From Gp6-AA45 sp035652075 (GTDB lineage Bacteria > Acidobacteriota > Vicinamibacteria > Vicinamibacterales > CAVVIG01): DNA of 35,050 nt. Both the position numbers and the translations under genes were made by a program. This document shows positions 22,811 through 31,624 of the stretch, one piece after another. The first letter of the stretch is position 1. Every line of letters begins with the position of its first letter. The notes under the pieces are model-generated. The model did not search any database. It saw only the letters and a program-made list of their open reading frames with translations, and was not told the DNA's origin. The stretch covers positions 1 to 35,050 of the forward strand of contig DASREL010000093.1 of assembly GCA_035652075.1 (NCBI GenBank), given 5' to 3'.

Positions 22811-23618
22811 GATCCGATTGTCGTGCCGATACGCGGCCGGCCGCAATCCATCCAAGCCGCGTCAGTAGCGATCCAGCGAGCGCGGCGATGCTGGCGACAC
22901 TTCTCCACGTCCGGTTGCGTGTCGCCGCGCGAATGACGAGCGGAACAGGGCCCGACAGGACGCCACCGGCGCGGATCGTCCATCCGCTGGCGCCCTGACG
23001 AAGCGGCGCAAGCCTTGGATCGTCGCGCGATTCGATCGCGGCGCCGATCAGTGTTTCGATCGCCGCCGCGCCGAGGGCGATGTCGTTCAGCGCCGGCTCG
23101 TCGTGTCCCATCAGGGTCAGCGTGGCGGCCGCGGCAGCCATCCCGGACGCGGCGAAGTGGATCGGCAGCAGCGAGACGTTCGCGTTCCACACCGGGATCG
23201 CGGTCGCGCCGATCAGGACGCCGGTGTACGTCAGCATCATGCCGCCGAGGACCGCGGCCGCTGGCGCGGCAACCGGCGAGACGGCAGGAATCAGCGCGCT
23301 CGTGCTCGTCGCCGAAAACGACGCGAGCGTCCACGAGCCGATCGACATCGGGCTCTGCGGATTCAACGTCCGCAGCATGTTGATGAACCGCTCGGGTCGG
23401 CCGAGGTCAGCCGTCAGCAGCATTGCCGACGCGGGGCCGCCGGCGGCCGCGATCCACCGCGCATCGCGCACGAGCGTGCCGTCCTCGCCAGTCCAGTGGG
23501 CGACAGTGCCGATGACGGCCGCGCCGCCGGCAATCCCACCGACGAAGAAGTACACCGGCACTTCCCATGTCCATACCGGCGGTTTCAACAACGGAACGTC
23601 GTAGTACGTCGTCGTCAT
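22785..23618 (-). CDS. NrfD/PsrC-like membrane subunit of formate dehydrogenase
   Basis: A 277-residue protein with about seven to eight hydrophobic segments. WTWEVPVYFFVGGIAGGAAV near the start and LLTADLGRPERFINMLR are classic NrfD/PsrC features, so it should anchor the complex and pass electrons to or from quinone without haem. A Leu/Ala-rich C-terminal half with a His-rich tail follows. The gene begins 21 nt after the ferredoxin subunit stop. Together with the two upstream genes it forms a three-subunit formate dehydrogenase. Confidence 0.88.
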   Translation of the reverse strand: MTTTYYDVPLLKPPVWTWEVPVYFFVGGIAGGAAVIGTVAHWTGEDGTLVRDARWIAAAGGPASAMLLTADLGRPERFINMLRTLNPQSPMSIGSWTLASFSATSTSALIPAVSPVAAPAAAVLGGMMLTYTGVLIGATAIPVWNANVSLLPIHFAASGMAAAAATLTLMGHDEPALNDIALGAAAIETLIGAAIESRDDPRLAPLRQGASGWTIRAGGVLSGPVPLVIRAATRNRTWRSVASIAALAGSLLTRLGWIAAGRVSARQSDHAHRHSAR

Positions 23619-23639
23619 GATCCTGTAGGCCGGGGCTTC

Positions 23640-24416
23640 TCAGCCGCGGCGAAGAAACGCGAACGCGGCGCCGGCAATCGCAAGCGCCGCGGCGACGGTC
23701 GCCGAGCGCCAGCCGTCGCGCTGATAGATCGTCGGCGCCTGCGCGTTCGTCGGCAGGTTGTACGCTTCCGGATCGCCGCGCACGATGAACATCGCGTGCG
23801 CGCCGCCGACACTCGTGTTGCTCGAATCCCAGAAGACCGCGTCGGTAATGCCGCGCGCGTGCAACGTTGCGAGACGCGCGGCCGCGTGCGCGCGCAGGTC
23901 GTCGATCTCGCCGAACAGAATCGATTCGGTCGGGCACGCTTTCGCGCACGCCGGCTGCTGGCCGTCACGCTGCCGGTCGTAGCAGAACGTGCACTTGAAC
24001 GCGCGTCCATCGTCCGGCCGTCGATCGATGACGCCGAACGGGCAGCCGACGACGCAGTAACCGCAGCCGTTGCAGACGTCGGGCTGGACGTACACGGATC
24101 CAAGGTCGGTGCGGACGATCGATCCAGTCGGACACGCGTCGAGGCATCCCGCGTTCGCGCAGTGCTTGCAGACGTCGGAGACGAATGACCACGTCAGCTG
24201 TTCGCCGGAGTTGCCGCCGACGCCGAAGGCGGTGTCCATCTCGACGAAGGCCACGTGACGCCACGTCGAGTGGCCGAGGTCCAGCGTGTTGTCGTACGAA
24301 CGCCCGGTCCACTCGTAGCCGTCGGCAGGAACCTGGTTGTATTCCTTGCATGCGACCTCGCACGCTTTGCAGCCGATGCAGAGCGTCGAGTCAGTGAGAA
24401 ACGCCGTGGTCGCCAC
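23640..24416 (-). CDS. Formate dehydrogenase iron-sulfur subunit, four [4Fe-4S] clusters
   Basis: A 258-residue protein starting at a GTG at 24416 inside the 3' end of the catalytic subunit gene (26-nt overlap). Four ferredoxin-type cysteine groups are seen: CIGCKACEVAC, CKHCANAGCLDAC, CNGCGYCVVGC and CTFCYDRQRDGQQPACAKAC, matching FdnH/HybA-type electron-transfer subunits. A hydrophobic segment at the C-terminus (SATVAAALAIAGAAFAFL) may be a membrane anchor, as in FdnH. It carries electrons from the Mo/W site to the NrfD-like subunit. No signal peptide is present. Confidence 0.92.
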   Translation of the reverse strand: MATTAFLTDSTLCIGCKACEVACKEYNQVPADGYEWTGRSYDNTLDLGHSTWRHVAFVEMDTAFGVGGNSGEQLTWSFVSDVCKHCANAGCLDACPTGSIVRTDLGSVYVQPDVCNGCGYCVVGCPFGVIDRRPDDGRAFKCTFCYDRQRDGQQPACAKACPTESILFGEIDDLRAHAAARLATLHARGITDAVFWDSSNTSVGGAHAMFIVRGDPEAYNLPTNAQAPTIYQRDGWRSATVAAALAIAGAAFAFLRRG

Positions 24417-27400
24417 GATGATCGCCTCGCATCAACGATTCGAGATACGCGTTTGCCGCCGGACCGCGCGGCCGTCGTCCTGGTCGCACGTGGCAGACGA
24501 GCCCTTTGGTTTCCATGATTCGTACGTTCGGCTCTTCCGACATCGCGATCAGATCGTTCGCGGAATCGCCGGTGACCAGACCTTTCGTGCCCCAGTGGTA
24601 GGGCAGTCCGACCTGATGAATCACGCGTCCGTTCACGTAGAGCGGCGGCATCCGCGTCGTGATCAGCGCGCGTGCTTCGACGACCCCGCGCGGCGACGCG
24701 ATCGTGAGCCAGTCGCCGAGGCCGGCGCCGATCGTGGCCGCCAGCGCCGGCGAGATCTCGGCGAAGAATTCGGGCTGCAGCTCCGCGAGATGCGACAAGT
24801 ACCGGCTCATGCCGCCGCCGGTGTGATGTTCGGTCAGTCGATACGTCGTCAACACGTACGGGAACCGGTCGTCGCCGATCGGCACGTATCGATTGTCGTG
24901 TCGCTCCTTCTTGTCTGCGGGCGGATTCGTCGCGTGCTGCGGATAGAGCGCGTTCGTGAACGGCGACTCGAGCGGTTCGTAGTACGTCGGCAGCGGACCG
25001 TCGCGCAGGCCGATCGGTACCCAAATCCAACTGACGCCGTCGGGATGCATGATGAACGGCGCGTCGCCCGGGAGCGCCTCGTCGCCCTCGGCATCCTTCG
25101 GCGGTTTGTACTCGGGCGCTTTCGTCGGCGTGAAGTCAGGGACGTCGAGGCCGGTCCACTTGCGTTCGTTCGCGTCCCACCACACGAGCTTCTTGCGCTC
25201 GCTCCACGGCGATCCGTCGGGCCGCGCCGACGCGCGGTTGTACATGATTCGTCGATCGGACGGCCACGCGTATCCCCAGCCGTGACCGAGGTAGTCGTGC
25301 GACTCGCGTTCGTTCGCGCGGTTGCGGTCCTCTTCGGGGAACACGCCGGAGTAGATCCAACAGCCGCATGCCGTCGACCCGTCGGCTTTCAGCTCTTTGA
25401 ATCCCGAGACGAGTTTGTTGTCGGCGACCGTGCGTCCGTTGATCTCGCGCAGCACGTCGACGGCGCTCGGCTCCTGATGACGACCCTCGGTCGCGTAGTT
25501 CCACGTCAGTGCGTTCAAACCAGCGTTGCGTGGACGCGGATCGCGCGCCGCCTTCTCCTTCAGGCGCCGGCCGAGATGAAACGTAAACCAGAGATCGCTG
25601 CGCGCGTCGCCCGGCGGATCGACCGCCTTCTCGCGCCACTGCAGCAGCCGCTGCGTGTTCGTGAACGATCCTTCCTTCTCCACGTGTGACGCCGCTGGCA
25701 TCAGGAACACTTCGGTTTTGATCTGATCCGGGCGCAGCTCTCCGCGTTCGACTTCGGGCGAGTCGTACCAGAAGCTCGCCGTTTCGATTTCAACGAGATC
25801 GCGGACGACGAGCCAATCCAGGTTCGCGAGCGCGCGCCGCTCGAGCCGCGAGTTCGGTGCCCCGACTGCCGGATTCTGGCCGAACACAAACAGCCCTTCG
25901 AGCTTCCCATCGTCCATCTCGAGCCAGTAACCCTGGTGCGAATGATCGCCGTTGATGCGCGGTAGCCAGTTGTATCCGTACCCGTTCGACTTCGTGGCGG
26001 CGTCGCCGTACCACGCCTTCAACAGCGAGACGATGTACTTGTCCGTGTTGTGCCACCAGCCGGTTTTCGTCTCGTTCTGTTTGATGTACGTATCCAGATC
26101 GTGCGTGCCGGCCTCGAAGTTCGGCATCGGCAGGTAGCCGGGCATGATGTCGTAGAGCGTCGGGATGTCGGTGGATCCTTGAATTGACGCATGGCCGCGC
26201 AGCGCCATGATGCCGCCGCCCGGCCGTCCCATGTTGCCGAGCAGTTGTTGAAGGATCGCCGCCGCGCGGATGATCTGCACGCCGGTCGAGTGCTGCGTCC
26301 ACCCGACCGCATAACAGATCGCCGCGGTCTTGTCCGGTCCTGACGCGGCCGCGTACGTTTCGACAACTTTCAGAAACAGATCTTTCGGCGTGCCGCACAC
26401 CTGCTCGACGAGTTCGGGCGTGTATCGAGCGAAATGCCGTTTCAGCACTTGGTACACGCAGCGCTCGTGCTGCAGTGTTTCGTCGCGCTTCGCCTGGATC
26501 AGCGACGGCTGTCCGCCCTTGTGTTTGCCCCACAATCCGTGTGCGGCGCTCGCGCTCTCGTGGCTCGCGGTGCCATCCGTGTGCATGCCCTCGTACAACC
26601 ACGAGTCGGTGATGTACTGCTGCTTCTTCTCGTCCCACCCCGAGAACAGCCCGTCGAGTTCTTCGGTGTCTTTGAAATCCTCGTGCACGAGCGTCGCCGC
26701 GTTCGTGTAGTGGACGACGTACTCGCGGAAATCCTTCTCGTGTTGCAGGACGTGGTTGATCATCGCGCCGAGGAAGACGAGGTCGGTGCCGGCGCGAATC
26801 GGCACCCAGATGTCCGACATCGCCGACGTGCGCGAGAATCTCGGGTCGACGTGAATGACGGTAGCGCCGCGTTCGCGCGCCTGGACAACGAAGCGAAAGG
26901 CGATCGGGTGCTGCTCCGCCATCGACGATCCCATGATCAGCACGGCATCCGCGTTCGCCAGATCCTGCTGCGCCGTCGTCGCGCCGCCGCGTCCGAATGA
27001 TGTGCCCAGACCGGGCACGGTGGAGCTATGTCATATCCGGGCCTGGTTGCTGATCGCGACCATGCCGAGGCCGGCGGCGAACAGTTTCTTCATCACGTAG
27101 TTCTCTTCGTTGTCGAGCGTCGCGCCGCCAAGGTGGGCGACCGAGCGCAGTTGCATCAGCGGCTTGCCGTCGACCTCTTCGACGAACCCGCGTTCGCGCG
27201 ACGCCCACACGCGGTCCGCGATCATGTCCATCGCCGTTTCGAGATCGAGATCGCACCATTCGCGCGAGTACGGCGCGCGGTACTTCACGCGCGTCAGCCG
27301 GTTCGCATGCGTCACCAGTTCGTGGCTCGCCGCGCCTTTTGGGCACAAGTGACCCGCAGAAATCGGCGACGCCGAATCGCCTTCGATCGAAATGACGGTG

Positions 27401-27501
27401 TTGTTCTTGTGGAAGACGAGCTGGCCGCAGCCAACTCCGCAGTAGGGACAGATCGAACGTGCGACGTCAGCGCCTTTGTATCGTGCCGTCGGCAAACTCA
27501 T
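24391..27501 (-). CDS. fdhA: Selenocysteine-containing formate dehydrogenase catalytic subunit
   Basis: A 1036-residue protein if the in-frame TGA at 27033-27031 is read as selenocysteine (residue 157). The context around it, NQARI-U-HSSTVPGLGTSFGRGG, matches the Sec site of FdnG/FdhF. A [4Fe-4S] motif stands at Cys18, Cys21, Cys25 and Cys53 (CPYCGVGC, then HLCPKG). The rest is a molybdopterin oxidoreductase: GSSMAEQHP, VIHVDPRFSRTSAM, CYAVGWTQHSTG, GNMGRPGGGI, ending in a dinucleotide-binding domain (YRLTEHHTGGGMSRYL, GLPYHWGTKG). It oxidises formate to CO2. No twin-arginine signal is seen. The ATG at 27501 overlaps the transporter gene by 35 nt; GGAG precedes it. Confidence 0.93.
27002..27033 (-). 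ncRNA. Bacterial SECIS element with UGA selenocysteine codon
   Basis: Immediately after the UGA (27033-27031) the message forms a hairpin: GUGCCC (27018-27013), loop GGUCU (27012-27008), GGGCAC (27007-27002). Eighteen nt separate the UGA from the loop, the same distance and codon phase as I recall for E. coli fdhF, whose apical loop also contains GGUC. The bulged U of the E. coli element is not evident. It would recruit SelB and Sec-tRNA. Confidence 0.85.
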
Positions 27502-28678
27502 GTGTGCGCTCCGGTCTCGGACGCCGCACCGAGAGGGGCAACACGATAGCGACCAGCATGACGACGGCGACTGTATGGATCGCCTGATCGTAACGTCCCG
27601 TTGTTTGACGCAGATGCGCGATCAACAGCGGCGACGGAATGGCGCCGGCGCCCCACGCGAGCAGAATCCATCCGTAGATGCCGCCCATGGACTTCGATCC
27701 GAAGAAGTCCGCGGTGAATGACGGCATCGTCCCGAATCCGCCGCCATAACAGAGTCCGATGACCGCGAAGGCCGCGCTGAAAAGCGTCAGGTTCGTCAGG
27801 CTCGGAAGCAGAAAGAAAATGACGGCCTGAATGGCGTACAGCAAAAGATAGACCCGCGCACGACCGATGTGGTCCGACGTCCACGCCCAGAACACGCGGC
27901 CGGCGCCGTTGAAGATCGAGATCAGCCCGACCATTCCCGCCGCCGCGACCGGCGTCATGTGGACGAGCTGCTGCGCGATCGGCGATGCCTGGCTGATGAT
28001 CATGATGCCCGCCGACACGTTGACGAAGAGCATCAGCCACAGCGTCCAGAACTGCGGCGTGCGCATCGCGTCGCCGACTGTGAAATCGCGCGTCGCCGAG
28101 CGCGTCGCGCCAGCGGCCGTCGGTGGGTTGCTGAAGAACTGCGCTGCGATCACGACGAGCACGAGATAGACGACGCCAAGGATGGCAAACGTCGCGGGAA
28201 CGCCGCGCGCCGCGATCGATCGCGCGGCAAACGGGCTCATGATCAACGCGCCGACGCCGTAACCGGCAACCGCAATACCGGTCATCAAGCCGCGACGCTC
28301 CGGGAACCACTTCGTCACCGTCGCGACCGGCGTGATGTAGCCCATGCCCATGCCGATGCCGCCGAGAAACCCGTAGCTGACATACATCCCAACGAGCGAC
28401 CGCTGCGACGCGAAGTACGCCGCGAGCAGGTAGCTGGCGCCGTAGATGACGCCGGCGGTCGTGGCCACGGGTCGCGGGCCCGATCGGTCCTGCCACAGCC
28501 CGCCGATGATCGTGCCTACGCCGAGAAACGCGATCGCCAGCGTGAAGCAGAGCGACACCTGCGTCAGCGACCAGCCGGTCATGCCGACGAGCGGCTGGAC
28601 GAACACGCTCCACCCGTATGCGGCGCCGAGACAGATTTGCATCACCACGGCGGCGAGCGCGATCAGCCATTTGGTCAT
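27467..28678 (-). CDS. OFA-type (oxalate/formate) MFS transporter
   Basis: A 403-residue protein with about twelve membrane spans. The start ATG at 28678 opens straight into the first span (WLIALAAVVMQICLGAAYGWSVFVQPL), matching the OFA group of the major facilitator superfamily, as do GIGMGMGYITPVATVTKWFPERRG and FNGAGRVFWAWTSDHIGR. It lies upstream of, and overlaps by 35 nt, the formate dehydrogenase gene, so import of formate (or oxalate/formate exchange) for the enzyme is a reasonable inference. The subfamily also transports other carboxylates. Confidence 0.85.
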   Translation of the reverse strand: MTKWLIALAAVVMQICLGAAYGWSVFVQPLVGMTGWSLTQVSLCFTLAIAFLGVGTIIGGLWQDRSGPRPVATTAGVIYGASYLLAAYFASQRSLVGMYVSYGFLGGIGMGMGYITPVATVTKWFPERRGLMTGIAVAGYGVGALIMSPFAARSIAARGVPATFAILGVVYLVLVVIAAQFFSNPPTAAGATRSATRDFTVGDAMRTPQFWTLWLMLFVNVSAGIMIISQASPIAQQLVHMTPVAAAGMVGLISIFNGAGRVFWAWTSDHIGRARVYLLLYAIQAVIFFLLPSLTNLTLFSAAFAVIGLCYGGGFGTMPSFTADFFGSKSMGGIYGWILLAWGAGAIPSPLLIAHLRQTTGRYDQAIHTVAVVMLVAIVLPLSVRRPRPERTHEFADGTIQRR

Positions 28679-28708
28679 ACGGGTGCGCTGACGATACCAT
28701 CTGCAGCG
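28679..28708. promoter_or_regulatory. 30-bp divergent promoter region
   Basis: This is the whole gap between the OFA transporter (-) and the MHS transporter (+). TACCAT (28695-28700) ends 8 nt before the plus-strand ATG and TATCGT (28696-28691) faces the other way, 12 nt from the minus-strand ATG. No Shine-Dalgarno is seen on either side; leaderless or very short leaders are inferred. Confidence 0.35.
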
Positions 28709-29992
28709 ATGGTTGACGCCCAGAGTCACGCAGGAAAGCGGATCAACACGCCGGCGCAAGTGTTGTTCGCGAGCCTGATCGGGACGACGATCGAATTCTT
28801 CGACTTTTATATCTACGCGACCGCCGCTGTCCTCGTGTTCCCAGCGCTGTTCTTTCCGAAATCCGATCCCGCGTCGGCGCAGCTCGCGTCGTTCGCCACG
28901 TTCGCCGTCGCGTTTTTTGCGCGGCCGATCGGGTCGGCCGTCTTCGGCCACTTCGGCGATCGCATCGGGCGAAAGACGACGCTCGTTGCCGCGTTGATGA
29001 CGATGGGCTTGTCGACGCTGACGATTGGAGTGCTGCCGACGTACCGCACGATTGGCATTGCGGCGCCGATCGCGTTGGCCCTGTGCCGTTTCGGTCAGGG
29101 GCTCGGGCTCGGCGGCGAGTGGGGCGGCGCCGTGTTGCTGGCGGTCGAGAATGCGCCGCCCGGCAAGCGCGCGTGGTACGGGATGTTTCCGCAGCTCGGC
29201 GCGCCGATCGGATTTCTGTTTTCCGGCGGCGTGTTTCTCCTCATCTCGTCCTTCCTGACGGACAAGCAGTTCTTCGAGTTCGGCTGGCGCATTCCCTTCC
29301 TCGCGAGCGCCGTCCTCGTGGTCATCGGCCTCTACGTGCGGCTGACGATCACCGAGACGCCGGTCTTTCAGAAAATCGAGAAGCACGAGCGTGTCAAAGT
29401 GCCGATGTGGGATGTCTTCCGCCACCACTTCGGCACCGTCGTGTGCGGCGTGATGATTTCGCTGAGCGCCTTCGTCATCTTCTACCTGATGACGGTCTTC
29501 ACGCTGTCCTGGGCGACGACGGCGCTGCACTACACGCGGGACCGGTTTCTGATCATCCAGTTGTTCGGCATGTTGTTCTTTGCCGCGACGATTCCGTGGT
29601 CGGCGCGGTTGGCCGAGGGCGGCCGCCGCAACATGCTGATCCTCATGAACGCCCTGACGGTAGTCTTCGGCTTCACGTTCGCCGCGCTCTTCAGCGCCGG
29701 CGCGTGGGGCGCCGAGGCAATGATGGTCCTCGGCATGGCGCTCATCGGCCTCGTCTACGGTCCGCTGGGGACGGTGTTGTCGGAATTATTTCCGACCGCG
29801 GTCCGCTATTCGGGCAGTTCGCTGACGTTCAATCTCGCCGGCATCTTCGGCGCGTCGCTCGCGCCCTACGCCGCCACGTGGCTCGCGACGCATTACGGCC
29901 TGCAGTACGTCGGCTATTACCTATCAGCCTCGTGCGCGGTCTCGATCCTTGGGTTGTTGATGACGAAAGAGACCAAGGACGCACACCTCTAG
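28709..29992 (+). CDS. MHS-family MFS transporter (metabolite:H+ symporter)
   Basis: A 427-residue protein with about twelve membrane spans. The ATG at 28709 gives VDAQSHAGKRINTPAQVLFA and then FFDFYIYATAA, a typical MHS N-terminus. FGHFGDRIGRKTTL is the MFS loop motif, and GLGLGGEWGGAVLLAVE, FPTAVRYSGSS and AATWLATHYG fit the MHS group (ShiA, ProP and KgtP relatives). The substrate is probably an organic acid, osmolyte or aromatic acid but is not determined. The open frame continues upstream of 28709 only through the opposite-strand transporter. Confidence 0.85.
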   Translation: MVDAQSHAGKRINTPAQVLFASLIGTTIEFFDFYIYATAAVLVFPALFFPKSDPASAQLASFATFAVAFFARPIGSAVFGHFGDRIGRKTTLVAALMTMGLSTLTIGVLPTYRTIGIAAPIALALCRFGQGLGLGGEWGGAVLLAVENAPPGKRAWYGMFPQLGAPIGFLFSGGVFLLISSFLTDKQFFEFGWRIPFLASAVLVVIGLYVRLTITETPVFQKIEKHERVKVPMWDVFRHHFGTVVCGVMISLSAFVIFYLMTVFTLSWATTALHYTRDRFLIIQLFGMLFFAATIPWSARLAEGGRRNMLILMNALTVVFGFTFAALFSAGAWGAEAMMVLGMALIGLVYGPLGTVLSELFPTAVRYSGSSLTFNLAGIFGASLAPYAATWLATHYGLQYVGYYLSASCAVSILGLLMTKETKDAHL

Positions 29993-29994
29993 AT

Positions 29995-30029
29995 CACGAA
30001 GATCGCGAAGGTTCTTCGTGGTCTTCGTG
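29995..30029. terminator. Long hairpin between convergent genes
   Basis: A 16-bp stem (29995-30010 pairing with 30014-30029, two wobble/mismatch positions) with a 3-nt loop, GTT, follows the MHS stop codon. The plus strand continues with a T-rich stretch (30031-30044), and the stem can form on both strands, so it may terminate both this gene and the convergent EF-P-like gene. It is built from repeated CTTCGTGG-like units. Confidence 0.65.
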
Positions 30030-30042
30030 GTTGCTTTTGTTC

Positions 30043-30615
30043 TTAGGCTCTTCCCGCGAATTCATGCGTCTCGGTATGGACCTTCACCTTTTCGCCTTCT
30101 TTGATGAAAAGGGGGACGCGGATTTCGAGGCCGGTCTCGAGCGTTGCGGCCTTGGTGGCCGCACCAGCCGTGTTGCCGGCGACACCCGGCTCCGTTGACG
30201 TGACCGTCAGTTCGACGAGCTGCGGGAACGTGATGCCGATCGGGTTGCCGTTGTACTTCATCATCTCGACGATGAGGTTGTCAGTCAGCAGATAGCGATC
30301 GTCGCCGACGATGTCGTCGTTGAGTGTGAGGGTTTCGAAACTCTCCTGATCCATGAAGTGATAGCCGGAGCCGTCCTTGTAGAGAAACGCGGCTGGGACG
30401 GTGACGAGATCCGGCTCGCCGAATTTCTCGCCCGCTTTGAACGTACGATCGAACACCGCGCGCGTCAGCAGGTTGCGCATCTTGATGCGGACGAGCGTCT
30501 GCCCGCCGCGGGCCGTCGGTCGCGACACGTCGACCTCGAGACAGTGGTAAGGTGCATTCTCGTATTCGAAAAACATCTTTCGCTTGATGTCGAGAGCTTC
30601 AATCAACGCAGCCAT
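30043..30615 (-). CDS. Elongation factor P-like protein
   Basis: A 190-residue protein at the ATG at 30615 (alternatives: ATG 30627, TTG 30606). IKRKMFFEYENAPYHCLEVDV, VRIKMRNLLTRAVFDRTFKAGEKF, MDQESFETLTLNDDIVGD, PIGITFPQLVELTVTSTEPG and GLEIRVPLFIKEGEKVKVHTET cover the three EF-P domains. The domain I loop that normally carries the modified Lys/Arg (PGKG) reads RPTARGGQT, with Arg36 near the tip and about two extra residues. It relieves ribosome stalling at proline runs. The 5' end overlaps the divergent ApbE gene. Confidence 0.88.
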   Translation of the reverse strand: MAALIEALDIKRKMFFEYENAPYHCLEVDVSRPTARGGQTLVRIKMRNLLTRAVFDRTFKAGEKFGEPDLVTVPAAFLYKDGSGYHFMDQESFETLTLNDDIVGDDRYLLTDNLIVEMMKYNGNPIGITFPQLVELTVTSTEPGVAGNTAGAATKAATLETGLEIRVPLFIKEGEKVKVHTETHEFAGRA

Positions 30616-31624
30616 GGCTTCCGCCATTGTAGTGCTGACCGCCGCTTGCACGCAGCGGCCAGCAACGCCCGCGCACATCGTCGAGCGCGCGCGCGTGTCG
30701 ATGGGATCCGAATTGCACCTGACGGCGTGGACGGCAGACGAGGCGGCAGCGACGTCCGCGTTCGACGCCGTGTTCAACGAATTCGATCGCCTCGAATCGC
30801 TGATGAGCAACTGGCGGGCTGGCAGCGATGTCGAGCGGCTGAACGCCGCTGCCGGCGATCATCCGGTGCCGGTGTCGCGCGACACGATCGCCGTCCTGCA
30901 GACGGCGCATCAGGTCAGCGAGTGGACGGGCGGCAAATTCGACGTGACCTTCGGCGTCCTCTCGGGATTGTGGAAGTTCGATCACGATCAAGACAACACG
31001 ATCCCTGACATGAACGAAGTCAGAAAACGGCTGCCGCTGATCAACTATCGCGCGCTGATCGTCGACGCGCAGGCAGGCACGGCGTTTCTTCAGCATGCCG
31101 GCATGCGCGTCAACCTCGGCGGCATCGGCAAAGGGTACGCGGTCGATCGCGGAGTCGCGATCATGCGCGAGCGTGGGTTTCGCGACTTCATGATCCAGTC
31201 CGGTGGGGACATGTACGTGGCCGGCCAACGTGACGGCCATCCGTGGCGGCTTGGGATCCAGGATCCGCGCGGACGCGAGAATCAGGTGTTCGCGCGCGTC
31301 GATCTCAGCGACAGCACCTTCAGCACGTCAGGAGACTACGAGCGTTCGTTCGTCAAGGATGGGCGCCGGTATCACCACATCATCGATCCGACGACCGGCG
31401 AGCCGGCGTACGGCGCGCGCAGCGCGACGATCATGACCGATCGCGCGGTGATCGCGGACGGATTGTCGAAGGCGGTGTTCTTCCTCGGTGTCGAGAAGGG
31501 GATGGCGCTGCTCGAGCAACTGCACGTCGAAGCCGTCGTCGTGTCGCCGAAGAACGAGGTCCTCGTTACGCCGGGGCTGAAGGGGCGACTGCAGCTGGTT
31601 TCGGCGCCGACGGACGCGCCTTGA
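30587..31624 (+). CDS. apbE: FAD:protein FMN transferase ApbE
   Basis: A 345-residue protein. The ATG at 30587 gives an export signal with a Cys at residue 21 after LTAA, a weak lipobox, so it may be a lipoprotein; an ATG at 30614 is also in frame. LESLMSNWRAGSDVERLNAA, VNLGGIGKGYAVDRG, IQSGGDMYVAG and HHIIDPTTGEP are the ApbE hallmarks for FAD and Mg binding. The enzyme moves FMN from FAD onto a Thr/Ser of exported flavoproteins; the FMN-binding-domain protein encoded at 32427-32930 is the obvious client. The 3' end overlaps the polyferredoxin gene by 59 nt. Confidence 0.93.
   Translation: MSRASINAAMASAIVVLTAACTQRPATPAHIVERARVSMGSELHLTAWTADEAAATSAFDAVFNEFDRLESLMSNWRAGSDVERLNAAAGDHPVPVSRDTIAVLQTAHQVSEWTGGKFDVTFGVLSGLWKFDHDQDNTIPDMNEVRKRLPLINYRALIVDAQAGTAFLQHAGMRVNLGGIGKGYAVDRGVAIMRERGFRDFMIQSGGDMYVAGQRDGHPWRLGIQDPRGRENQVFARVDLSDSTFSTSGDYERSFVKDGRRYHHIIDPTTGEPAYGARSATIMTDRAVIADGLSKAVFFLGVEKGMALLEQLHVEAVVVSPKNEVLVTPGLKGRLQLVSAPTDAP

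Noticed and set aside
24391..27501. Formate dehydrogenase as a nonsense-mutated pseudogene
   Set aside because: The only interruption is TGA exactly at the Sec site, followed by a correctly placed hairpin; the remaining 1035 codons are intact.
27869..28708. N-terminal extension of the MHS transporter frame
   Set aside because: It lies entirely opposite the OFA transporter and has no membrane character.
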